Origin: Euryodendron excelsum
Lineage: Eukaryota; Streptophyta; Magnoliopsida; Ericales; Pentaphylacaceae
Length of the DNA: 64,000 nt
NCBI GenBank assembly: GCA_033060915.1
Contig: CM065394.1
Coordinates: 21,246,001-21,310,000 of the forward strand
Direction of reading: 5' to 3'
The notes below the pieces were generated by a model, which was not told where the DNA came from, did no database searches, and was given only the letters and a program-made list of their open reading frames with translations. Position numbers and translations under genes: made by a program. Below, piece by piece: positions 28,201 to 35,690 of the stretch; positions within the stretch are counted from its first letter, which is position 1; each line of letters begins with the position of its first letter.

Positions 28201-29732
28201 ATCACTCTATCCAATCTCATCAAACTGTGCAAAATCTAAAAATTTTGCACCCATCGGCGAATCTGCAGCACCTAAAAATCTTTAGAAACACTCCATAAAT
28301 TCTGAACAACCTACATAAAATGTTGTTGTCAATGAGTTTTTCTATTCAAACGGCCACTCACATCACCACACTCCATCATCACCCATGAAAGCACCAGCTT
28401 ACTTTTCTTTTCCTTCTCGTTGACTGTGTAGAGAAACAAGACAAAAGAACTCAGTTCAACCTTTGCCTTGGAACTGGTGCCGCCTTAGCCAAGAGAAACT
28501 TTACAATCCCAAGTGCATCTCTTCATACATATGTTGTATCATCACCGTCTGTTCTTCCATCGTTTTCAGCCCGACTATGTTGCTCCTTCCATCGATTTTT
28601 TTTTCCATTTCTCTTTCGTTTCTCCTTTTCCTGAGTGTAAGAAAATTTTGATTTATTCAATGAAATCAACAAAATTCTTCAACCTGTGGCCGGCTTTGAT
28701 ACCACATTGTGGGATTTTAATTCCACACGCAAACATATACGAAAGCATACTCACAACTCACACGCATACATCAAAGAGAAATACACAACATAGAGAATTA
28801 ACGTGGCTTGGTACAAATCTGCCTACATCCACACAGGTAAGAGAACAATCCATTATAAATAGAGATTACAGATCTGAGACAATCATAAAACACCCACAAT
28901 TGACATTGATACCTCAGTCCTGACTACTTAAAGGTATTCAAGTCTTGAAGCTATCCACTTCTCCACTCCTTCAATGTCTCAAGCCCCATAGCTCTGCACG
29001 TCTGCTACTCCGCTCTCCCGTGTTCTTCTGGTCCTCCCTCCTATCTCTTTGTAAGCATCCATTGAACTCTACAAGCCTCCCTTTGGGCAAAAGCCTCTAC
29101 TTTGAGCACCCGAAGCGAATTCTAGAATTCTCATGAGTTCTCTATTTGTAGGCAAATCCTAGAAACCCTAATCCCAGGAATATCTGCCCCTTATTATAGA
29201 AAACTACAAAAAAACTAGAATTTTTATACAATTAGGAAACCCACATGTACAACCTAATTGTATGGACTCCACAGAATCAAGACACCCAACAGCCATATGG
29301 CGTCTATCTTTCCCTTTCATTTGATCTTTGGACTTTATGTGGTGATGGCCAATCAACTAGAGCAGTTAGGGCTGCTTACTACAATTCCTCCAAGTTGTAG
29401 TAGTTGTGCATGTGTTTTGCTGAAATATACTAAACATGGATTGGCCAGCTGACCAATTCAACTTCTTTTATGGCTTTCTAATTTGTATGCTAAATGTTCA
29501 GGTTACTCTTGTTGAGATATCAAGACCCTCCCCATTCCTACCAGAAATCCTAAGTGGCATTGGCAGTTCCCTGGTTGGAGTCAACGGGACATTAAAAGAA
29601 ATACTAGAAAACTTGGCGTCTTCCGGTGGGATTCAAGCCCGGATGGATGGCATCATGTTCCAAAAACTGGAGGGAGCTTCTTATGCCAGCCCTTTCTTAA
29701 ATTTGATTAAGGACTACTTGAGTTCCCTCTGA
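1..29732 (+). CDS. SPPA: SPPA, chloroplast signal peptide peptidase A-like serine protease (family S49), 3' part of gene in 13 exons
   Basis: Joined exons 1-203, 2613-2796, 4021-4158, 7449-7619, 7694-7797, 8737-8804, 9702-9868, 15229-15298, 20349-20503, 21532-21637, 21918-22005, 22089-22232 and 29502-29732 give one open frame of 608 residues ending in TGA. All 12 introns are GT-AG and the phases agree. The product matches plant SppA (peptidase S49), a membrane-associated chloroplast protease acting by a Ser/Lys dyad. The general-base Lys is in GKYKSA (codon 7502-7504, visible residue 193). The nucleophile Ser is in AASGGYY (codon 20419-20421, residue 392). Their spacing of 199 residues agrees with Lys209/Ser409 of E. 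coli SppA. Two S49 repeats are visible, in exons 3-6 and 8-12. The start codon and transit peptide, about 70 residues judged from the Arabidopsis protein, lie upstream of the window. No frameshift or in-frame stop is seen. Confidence 0.94.
1445..1528 (-). repeat. tRNA-like segment, possible SINE head
   Basis: On the minus strand a box A-like stretch (TAGCGGCTAGGTG) is followed about 30 bases later by a box B-like stretch (GAGGTTTGACTCCC). This is the usual layout of a tRNA-derived SINE head in plants. A 3' tail and target-site duplication could not be fixed. It lies in SPPA intron 1, where no other feature is recognised (204-2612). Confidence 0.35.
2613..2796 (+). CDS. SPPA: SPPA exon 2
   Basis: The acceptor is TTTTCAG. 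The exon starts with [17 protein letters not shown] and contains the block [14 protein letters not shown]. It ends in phase 1 at TCAG|GTATGA. The N-terminal S49 repeat begins here. Confidence 0.92.
4021..4158 (+). CDS. SPPA: SPPA exon 3
   Basis: The acceptor is CTTTGCAG, giving [19 protein letters not shown] across the junction with exon 2. It contains the [12 protein letters not shown] block of plant SppA and ends in phase 1 (GGAG|GTAAAT). Confidence 0.92.
4275..6012 (+). mobile_element. Solo LTR, 1,738 bp, with 5-bp target-site duplication TGTTA
   Basis: The segment starts TGTTACACCC, ends GGGGTCTAACA, and is flanked by perfect TGTTA repeats (4270-4274 and 6013-6017). It has no coding capacity, so it is a solo LTR left by recombination. 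It shares several blocks with 48,314-50,081, such as the GCTCATCAACTCAAC-like stretch and, near the 3' end, GAAGCACACACCTA followed by AATTAATCAT-rich DNA. It sits in SPPA intron 3 in sense orientation. Confidence 0.8.
4989..5013. repeat. AAT microsatellite
   Basis: About eight AAT units lie inside the solo LTR of intron 3. Confidence 0.9.
6563..7043 (-). mobile_element. hAT-like miniature element, copy in intron 3
   Basis: This 481-bp non-coding element has imperfect terminal inverted repeats: CTAAGAATCATGG at the left and a degraded match ending in TTTTTTAG at the right. The flanking 8-mers ATTCAAAA and ATTCAAGC agree at 6 of 8 positions. The interior has GACACGTGAC-type motifs shared with the copies at 11,255 and 22,996, in inverted orientation. 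Confidence 0.7.
7449..7619 (+). CDS. SPPA: SPPA exon 4, carries the catalytic lysine
   Basis: The acceptor is TTTTGCAG. It encodes [18 protein letters not shown]. The Lys of KYKSA (7502-7504) corresponds to the general base of bacterial SppA. It ends in phase 1 before GTGAGT. Intron 4 after it is only 74 bp. Confidence 0.94.
7694..7797 (+). CDS. SPPA: SPPA exon 5
   Basis: The exon runs from [16 protein letters not shown] to YDDE in phase 0 and is bounded by ATACAG and GTACAG. Confidence 0.92.
8737..8804 (+). CDS. SPPA: SPPA exon 6
   Basis: This 68-bp exon encodes [18 protein letters not shown] followed by the linker towards the second S49 repeat. It is too short for a long ORF and was found from the conserved frame and splice sites (GTACAG / GTAGTT). 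It ends in phase 2. Confidence 0.88.
9702..9868 (+). CDS. SPPA: SPPA exon 7
   Basis: The acceptor is CTACAG. It encodes [18 protein letters not shown] and [12 protein letters not shown], then the [11 protein letters not shown] helix. It ends in phase 1 before GTAGGC. Confidence 0.92.
10635..10897 (-). mobile_element. Miniature LTR element (TRIM/SMART-like), about 260 bp
   Basis: Two direct repeats of about 50 bp share AAGCTATTAGATAAGGGCCC (10,635-10,686 and about 10,845-10,897). Next to the right repeat, on the minus strand, is TGGTATCAAAACTC (10,831-10,844), which resembles the initiator-Met tRNA primer-binding site. Next to the left repeat is the purine-rich GAAGAAGGATG. The 144-bp interior cannot code for anything. 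The exact outer ends and target-site duplication are unclear, so a deletion derivative of a larger element is also possible. Confidence 0.5.
11255..11740 (+). mobile_element. hAT-like miniature element, copy in intron 7
   Basis: This 486-bp element begins CTAGGAAGCATGG and ends GTGCTTCTTAG, which are imperfect terminal inverted repeats. The flanking 8-mers GTTACTAC and GTGGCTAC agree at 6 of 8. The interior is rich in ACACGTGTCGGACA-like motifs and has no ORF of note. Confidence 0.75.
11795..11945 (-). repeat. Possible SINE (tRNA-like head) in intron 7
   Basis: Read on the minus strand it begins AAGCTCAACTAACAAAGTC and about 40 bases on has GGATCAAATCCC, which fit weak box A and box B sequences. 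A pyrimidine/purine-mixed body follows. No clear tail or target-site duplication was found. Confidence 0.35.
15229..15298 (+). CDS. SPPA: SPPA exon 8
   Basis: This 70-bp exon lies between introns of 5.4 and 5.1 kb. It encodes [20 protein letters not shown], the conserved IDSPGG turn of family S49. It ends in phase 2 before GTAAGT. Confidence 0.92.
15299..20348. other. SPPA intron 8, no recognisable element
   Basis: This 5.05-kb intron holds scattered short ORFs and AT-rich DNA. A degraded stretch near 16,020-16,400, containing [11 protein letters not shown] in one frame, vaguely recalls copia gag but is broken by stops. Nothing else could be assigned. Confidence 0.6.
20349..20503 (+). CDS. 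SPPA: SPPA exon 9, carries the nucleophile serine
   Basis: The acceptor is TATGTGCAG. It encodes [18 protein letters not shown] and then the catalytic [12 protein letters not shown] block, with Ser at 20419-20421. [11 protein letters not shown] follows. It ends in phase 1 before GTGAAC. Confidence 0.95.
21532..21637 (+). CDS. SPPA: SPPA exon 10
   Basis: The acceptor is CTTGTAG. It encodes [16 protein letters not shown] and [12 protein letters not shown]. It ends in phase 2 before GTGAGA. Confidence 0.92.
21918..22005 (+). CDS. SPPA: SPPA exon 11
   Basis: The acceptor is CTTGCAG. It encodes [18 protein letters not shown] and [11 protein letters not shown], ending in phase 0. Intron 11 after it is only 83 bp. 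Confidence 0.92.
22089..22232 (+). CDS. SPPA: SPPA exon 12
   Basis: The exon has 48 whole codons. It encodes the strongly conserved [18 protein letters not shown] and [12 protein letters not shown] blocks and ends CAG|GTTGGT. The next intron, 7.27 kb, is the longest of the gene and about 86% transposon. Confidence 0.94.
22996..24649 (+). mobile_element. hAT-like miniature element with nested insertion, intron 12
   Basis: It begins CTAAGAAGCATGG and ends CATGTTTCTTAG. The 8-bp target-site duplication is perfect: GTGGGGAA at 22,988-22,995 and 24,650-24,657. This establishes the boundaries of the family and its hAT-type 8-bp duplication. Without the nested element at 23,336-24,500 it would be about 489 bp, matching the other two copies (481 and 486 bp). 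Confidence 0.85.
23336..24500. mobile_element. Non-autonomous inverted-repeat element nested in the hAT-like copy
   Basis: The segment starts GGGTAATTATACTTTGACCC and ends GAGGTAAAGGTAATTACC, so the ends are imperfect inverted repeats. It interrupts an alignment shared by the hAT-like copies. The insertion site is a T-rich run, so the target-site duplication cannot be delimited. A 130-codon ORF inside (23,951-24,343) is Gly/Glu/Val-rich low-complexity sequence and is not taken as a gene. Confidence 0.6.
24670..25173 (-). repeat. 3' LTR of the minus-strand element
   Basis: This 504-bp LTR lies next to the polypurine-like AAAGGTAGAGAT (25,174-25,185 on the minus strand). Confidence 0.75.
25221..25256. 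repeat. TGTCGA hexanucleotide repeat, six units
   Basis: Six perfect TGTCGA units lie in the interior of the LTR element. Read on the minus strand they would encode alternating Ile-Asp in a short ORF, with no sign that it is used. Confidence 0.95.
25763..28008 (+). mobile_element. Solo LTR, 2,246 bp, with 5-bp target-site duplication CCACA
   Basis: It starts TGTCACGCCCC, ends AATGTTACA, and is flanked by perfect CCACA (25,758-25,762 and 28,009-28,013). It is inserted in the interior of the minus-strand LTR element and is therefore younger. It shares GAAGCACACACCTAGGTG near the 3' end with the other two LTRs of this group, but its 5' half differs, so it is a separate subfamily. It has no coding capacity. 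Confidence 0.8.
28708..29291 (-). repeat. 5' LTR of the minus-strand element
   Basis: This 584-bp LTR is followed on the minus strand by the primer-binding-site-like TGGTATCAAAGCC at 28,692-28,704. It is 80 bp longer than its partner, mainly through an extra block near 28,770-28,820. Confidence 0.75.
29502..29732 (+). CDS. SPPA: SPPA exon 13 (last coding exon) and stop
   Basis: The acceptor is AATGTTCAG. It encodes [19 protein letters not shown], then [14 protein letters not shown] and the C-terminus IKDYLSSL, followed by TGA. A donor-like AG|GTGGGT lies 6 bases after the stop (29,739), so a 3'-UTR intron is possible; one candidate acceptor is the CAACAG ending at 30,481. Confidence 0.93.
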   Translation, partial: VTLVEISRPSPFLPEILSGIGSSLVGVNGTLKEILENLASSGGIQARMDGIMFQKLEGASYASPFLNLIKDYLSSL

Positions 29733-30103
29733 CTTCAGGTGGGTATCCATTGTCTCAATATTGTTGTTTTCTGGGCTTTTCCTCGTATATTTCAACTTTT
29801 CTTTCTTTCTATTCTTATTATTTGTTTTTTGAAGTACTCCACATTGAAGAAAACATAGAAAGAGGAAATGGGGACTCCATTATGTAGTATACATTATTTA
29901 GAAAATTTTCATGATTATATTCGAAATATTTTGTTCTGTATAGTACATCTTTGTGTATCGCCCGATATTAAGACGGGGTACCTGATATTTTGACATTTAT
30001 TGCCTCATCCCTACCTTGGCAACCATCATTAGGTTCAAGGTTTAAATCTTGGCAGTTCCTACCCCCTTCGAACTAATGGCAAAGTTAAAAAAACAAAAAA
30101 AAG

Positions 30104-30136
30104 AGGGGTGGGGGGTGGTTGGGGGTTTTGGGGGTT
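30104..30136 (+). other. G-rich tract, G-quadruplex candidate
   Basis: Several runs of four to six G separated by one to four bases lie 370 bp after the SPPA stop codon. Confidence 0.5.
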
Positions 30137-30816
30137 GTGTGGAAAGCAAGCATTAATTGCTTTAGAGTTTAAGGTCTTGGGGTGAGCAAGTGGTTAATGC
30201 TTTAGAGCTCGGTTACCTTCGGATAGGTGCATTTGGCATTGTTTCAGACCTCTGGTAGGTGTTTTTATATGTATTCTCTTACCTTCCTAATTTGTTTAAA
30301 GGAGAGGGATTGTTCCAAGTAGTTATCGGCTCCCCTGCCTGTGGCCTAGGTCAGTTTTGACTCATTCTGTTAACATTAAACTCTTAGTAATTCGCTAACT
30401 ATATGCCATGTTTTTTGCTTCTTGAAAAAAAAAAAAAAAAAACTGCTTATTGTATGTTGTGTATTTTTTTTATGGCAACAGGCAGATTTGGATCGGCCCC
30501 CTATCCCATTCTTGCCATGGTGACCCATCCCCCGCCCTCGACCCGTCACTCTGAACCCCTCTCCAATCTTTGCCCCGCTCCGTTAATTTTTTCAAACACA
30601 TTATGGGTAAAATAAAGACAAATCACGTAAATGAGAAAAAAAAAAAATCAAACTATTTATATTTTGATATAACATTTATATCTAAATAAATAAATGTATA
30701 TGAATATATATATATATATATACATGTATAAATGGGGCGGAGTGGGGTATTGTGCTTTGTCTCCAAATCCAATCTGACCTGACTCTAAATAATATTATCT
30801 CATACTTATCCCTTTA

Positions 30817-30857
30817 GGGGAGGGGAGGGGTGGGGTGGGGGGGTGGGGTGGGGTGGG
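30817..30857 (+). other. Strong G-quadruplex candidate
   Basis: There are eight runs of three or more G, with single A or T spacers, over 41 bases. It lies about 1.1 kb after the SPPA stop. Confidence 0.7.
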
Positions 30858-31758
30858 AACTCGAGATATTGAGTTATTTTATTTTTAAGGTTATGTTTAG
30901 TGCAAGAAAATAAAATGGTCATTTTTAATTTTATTTTTATTATCTTCTTTGGTACTACTATTTGAAGTTAGAATGGTTATTTTTTAGGAATGATCATTCT
31001 CATATTTTGTTAAAATAACGAATCTTCTTTCAAGAGTAGAAATTGTCATTTCACTCTCCATGGAATGAGCATATAAAAACAAAATTTGATAATATTTTTG
31101 TTATAAATTTTTTTAAAAAATAAAGGGTAAATTACACTCGTCTCTTTTGAAATTTTTTGAAATGTAAGACAACACTCTTTACATTTTGAAAATTACACTG
31201 ACTTAGGTTACTTTTAAAGTTTTGTAACATCTTTTCCTCCCGCTAAGTTACCGTTAAAAAGGATAACAAAAATTTGATGACATCATGTGAAAAATTCTTA
31301 AATACCTACTTTACCTTTGGTAAAATAAATACCAGTAATAATTAGTTAAATGCATAAAATATAAAATTTATTGAACCACTAAAATAGTGTCGCTTGTCAT
31401 CCAACACGCCTATTCTCTTCCTTTCTCCACTGCATTAACCCAACCTATTTTTTCAAGAGCAATGGCAACGGGCCACCACCGAACCACCTACCCACACGCC
31501 AACCAAAACCGCCATAGCCACCTACGCACGCCCACACCAAACTACCATTACACTTACCCTCACTCCCACCCCCATCCCCATCGAAACCACTATAGCCACC
31601 ACCTCTCACCTAAGCTTCACAAAACAGAACCAACCCTCTGCCATTACCTTGCTTCACAAACTCCAGTGATCCACTACGCTCCCTCAAACACCACAAATCA
31701 CAGAAATTATATATATACACACAGACACTCAAACGCAAAATTACACACATATATAGCA

Positions 31759-31788
31759 CTAGAGGCGGGGCACATGCAATGCATGTGC
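31759..31788 (-). other. Helitron 3' terminus with hairpin
   Basis: On the minus strand GCACATGC, loop ATT, GCATGTGC is followed by CCCGCCT and CTAG, then a host T. This is the usual Helitron 3' signature (hairpin 10-12 nt before CTRR). Confidence 0.75.
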
Positions 31789-33449
31789 AACTCGATTTTG
31801 GCATGTATATAAAGTATCTCGAAGCGGCTTTAGATTTAAAATCCTTAAAAGGAATTAAATGTAAAGACAATTCATGGTAATGACCAACTACTGCAAGAGA
31901 ATAATTTATACAATACAAATCAACCAACAAGCATGAATGATACCTTAACATGACTTTTCACCAACACATTAATATTCATATATACAAATGCATGTGCACA
32001 TTAATAATATCCTCTATATATGCATACTATAAACTGTTAAATACAATAACTCATAAATATCAAAGTAAACACACATAACATCAACAATTCAAATAAATTT
32101 CAATGATCCCACAATAAAAGAGATTGGTGAATGATAATGTAGAAAAAACCGTTAAATTTTGGCAATAAACAAATTAAGATAATGTCCATCCTCATACGAT
32201 GTGACATGCTCTCACTTAAAGGCCAACAAATATATATCTATTGAATTTGGCAGCTTTTTTTGCCAAAGATCTGAAATAACATCAAAGTACGTGTAATTAG
32301 TGATTTTGATAACTTCTATAGTATATATATACCTCAGTAAATAATTTACCTTGCAACAATTCTGCACATATCTTTGTAAGCTTTTAATTTTTCTCTTTTT
32401 TGTTGGCTGTAGAACTATATAATAATTTTTAGCATAACAACAAATATCATTTTGATAAATAAGATAGAGAGAATATAATTGAAAATAGTAAGATTTTGCA
32501 TAAGCTTAAGAAGTAAAGTTGTAGGAAACTTTGAGTTACCACTTCTATATCTTTATTGTCTTTATACCGTAGGTTTCCACTATAATTGAATTAGAAATGA
32601 AATCATTATAAGGAAATTATAAGATGAATATAAATGTACATATATATCAACATTTTAAATTATCTCAAATCCTTTTTAAATGAACGTTATACCGAAATGT
32701 CGTACCTTCATTCCATTGATAACGTTGAAAATTTATTCCAACCTATAAAAGTTCAAAATGCAGTATCTTGTTACCTTCAAAATGGTGCATTAAACATTTA
32801 ACAGAAGCACTTAACAAAATTTAATGCATACCTCAGTTAAATCATATTTAATTTTAGCTATGATGGGATTCTTGTTAAAAATCTGAAATGAAGTTAGACA
32901 TCTCTGTATCATAAGATTGGTAAGATATAACGTGGTTAATAAGTTTTCATACATGAATTTTTTTGGTGCATTGAACTCTCGCAATATTAACTTCTGCAAC
33001 CAAGTTTTATTAGCTTTAATTGAGGACCCTCAACTAGGACAGTAAACTGAGAACTGTTTTACATATATTAGTTATTAATATATATATATATATATATATA
33101 AGCAGTAAATCCATAAAAGAAAGCAATTAAAAATCTCTTCAATTTACTTATTTTTTAACTTAAGGATCACTGGGACAATCTTGCTCATCTTGAAATCTAT
33201 TCCAAGCATCTAGTTGTTTAAATTTATCAAGTATAGCTACATTATTAAAGAACACATTAGTAAAGAATAAAAGTTTAACCATAGGTAGATGAAAAAAAAA
33301 TGTTAACAAATAAACTTACCATTTATAATGTTTAAATTATTTCCTTGATAATTATAGAATATACATTTGTCATTCTCTAAAATGGGTGATAAATACGAAT
33401 ATGCAAAATAGATATAAATTGAATTGGAGAGAAAAAGTGACGATGATGA
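31789..33449. other. Helitron 3' non-coding region
   Basis: This is AT-rich DNA between the helicase end and the 3' hairpin, with a TA repeat at 33,079-33,101. No gene is seen. Confidence 0.5.
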
Positions 33450-35370
33450 TTAAACATAGTACAAAGGATTTTTCTTAAATGTAAGAATACAAATTAAATA
33501 CATGAAGTCATCTCGAGCGGATGGCAATAAATCATCCCTATATATCATATTTTTTGTGTACACCCCTTCATGTCCATCAATTAACCCCCTTTTGACTATA
33601 ATATTTTTTGTATGTTGTGATGTTCCTCTCAATAATGCCACATACAGTTGTCCATCACTGAAAACATGTTCTGAAAAAAAAAATACCAACATGTGAAATT
33701 GTTTGTCCTTGGGCCTTGTTGATTGTTAAGACAAAATTTAGACGAACTGGAAACTGTGTCCTAGTCATCTCAAACGGTAGTTTTTATATTCTTAGGGGTT
33801 TTTAAGGAAATTCGATGGGAAAAAGCTCTAGTACCCTTAAAATGGCCTAACAATATCTCAGCATCTATAAAGTTTTGCCCAAAATCATGACAAAGTAGTC
33901 TTGTGCCATTACACAAACCGTTGTTTGGATCAAGATTTCTTAGAAGCATAATTGATGCACCAACCTTCAATCTTAATTCCTGCGAGGGTAATCCTCCTAG
34001 AGCAATAGTATTCAAAATTTTTGTTGATATAAATTATGACTGTCATTTTTCACTTTATCAAATGAGAGACATACTTTTTCTTGTCCTTCAAATTTTTGAA
34101 TCATCCTGTTGTTCAAACAATCAACATCTTCATTTTAAGGAGTTACCAAATCTCTACAAACCATATATGCGCTATCAGTTGAATGACTAACCATGTTAGG
34201 ATAGACTACTTCAATCAATTTATCAATTAAGTTCTAGTCTTCCCATGATATAACCATCAAGGTTGGAATTTGCATCATATCATCAGAAAGGATAGGCTCA
34301 TTTCTGTCACCCACACGAAGTAGAAAATTTGAAAATTCTTGATCATTTATAAACCTCATATTCTATTTCAAGTGAAGAACTTGAATGTTTCTCCACAAAG
34401 GTGACTTAGCAATGCATGCATCAATTGTTTCTGCTTTTGTGGCCTTGGGCACAACAGGAAATACTTATCGAAAATCATAACCTTTCCTCTAAATGGCAAT
34501 TCTAGACTCGTGATGTCTTGTGGAGTCCAATTCATTGCTTGAAATGCATAACGATGAGTCATCGTTGCTTCATCTTATAAAATTACTGTTGTTCGCTGTA
34601 TTAGTTCTACCAAATGAGATTACTTGCTAATTGCGCAAACTGAAGATGTATCTAGATTTAAGAGAATCTTAAATCTTGAATGTGCAGTTCTTCTACTAGG
34701 TAAAAGGGTAGCTGGTATACCTGATGTTGCTGTAGCTATAGCAATACGACCTTGACTTCTCAATACTGCTAATACAACACAACATAAATAAGTTTTCCTA
34801 TGCCTCTAGGACCATCAACAAAAAAAAATTGCACTTTCGTTACGTTCAATAGCCCCATAATTGTAGTATATACAAAGATTGATCAGTGTTCAATGTAGCT
34901 ATTGAATTCAAGTCTTCTTAAGGCATCGAAATCCTTGAATTTTCATCGAAATCTACATAGAAACTTGGAAAATCATACTCAGATATACTTCTATTATGTT
35001 GTATCAGCAAAACATTCAAATCTTGCAACAGTTTATTCATGAGATAGACATTATTTATGGAAGATGAAATAGGATAATCTTTAACCACATACTGATAGAA
35101 TTCATCCCACAAATTTTAAACACCCGTAGGTTCACAATAAACCAATGTAATTACAAACATTATTCTAAGAGCAGATGGCATGTGAGTGGTTGATGCCTCA
35201 GTTAGAGATTCTTGAATGCTATTATCAGCCTCTAACAAGCTGCGCTTCTTAAGTGCTTGCTTGAATGTTGGGTACTCAATTCCGTCACCAGTTAAAACAA
35301 CTTCAAAAGAATTAGGGTCTCTTACATGATTAAATAAAATTCTGAAGTAACATTTTTTCCCTTCATACAA
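33450..35370 (-). pseudogene. Helitron helicase part (PIF1-like), broken
   Basis: Successive minus-strand fragments match PIF1-type helicases of plant Helitrons. One is a segment with FRILFNHVRDPNSFEVV and YPTFKQAL (35,116-35,370). A worn Walker A, GPRGIGK, lies near 34,794-34,814. Then come HRYAFQAMNWTPQDI and LPFRGKVMIF (34,368-34,562), LKVGASIMLLRNLDPNNGLC (33,770-34,015) and VFSDGQLYVALLRGTSQ (33,450-33,692). The last two are the conserved C-terminal helicase motifs. Frames change between fragments and stops intervene, so no active helicase is expected. Confidence 0.85.
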
Positions 35371-35690
35371 TGAAACTATGTAAATCCTACCAATGATTTT
35401 ATGATGGCTTACCCTTTTTAAACTTCTGAATCCCTACGCCATCTGAAATGTTGGGGGAACTCCCGATATAAATAGCGGTTGGCTCTAGCATTCACAACAT
35501 TAGTTTAAAAAAATTTGGTTAACATTGTCCTTGTACACTGGTCATTAGGTAAAATGTCTGAAATGTTTTGGTAATGGTAAAATCTGACCTATTGCCAATT
35601 TGGTAGGTGGATCTATAGAGGCTCGACCGATGGGTACATTCGGCTCATTAGAAATTTGAAAATCTTCTATAACGCCTCTGGAGTACAAAC

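Larger units (their letters stand above)
24670..29291 (-). mobile_element. Non-autonomous LTR retrotransposon, minus strand, with TSD GCCAT and a nested solo LTR
   Basis: Two similar terminal direct repeats (24,670-25,173 and 28,708-29,291) have TGTTGGG/CCCAACA-type ends and are flanked by perfect GCCAT repeats (24,665-24,669 and 29,292-29,296). On the minus strand the 28.7-kb LTR is followed by TGGTATCAAAGCC, a near match to the initiator-Met primer-binding site. AAAGGTAGAGAT, typical of copia polypurine tracts, precedes the other LTR. The interior, about 1.3 kb without the nested solo LTR, shows no gag or pol, so the element needed proteins from elsewhere. It lies in SPPA intron 12, antisense to the gene. 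Confidence 0.8.
29733..31758. other. 3' flank of SPPA, non-coding
   Basis: No gene is seen. The stretch holds a weak tRNA-like segment followed by an A-rich tail (about 30,030-30,106), a second A18-type run at 30,425-30,442, AT repeats (about 30,705-30,722), two G-rich tracts, and from 31,125 a GGGTAAATTACACT end of a common plant miniature family. AATAAA occurs at about 30,611; the true poly(A) site cannot be chosen from sequence. Confidence 0.6.

Noticed and set aside
31387..31812. 141-codon His/Pro/Thr-rich ORF
   Set aside because: It is a product of CCAC-rich repeat DNA and overlaps the Helitron 3' hairpin.
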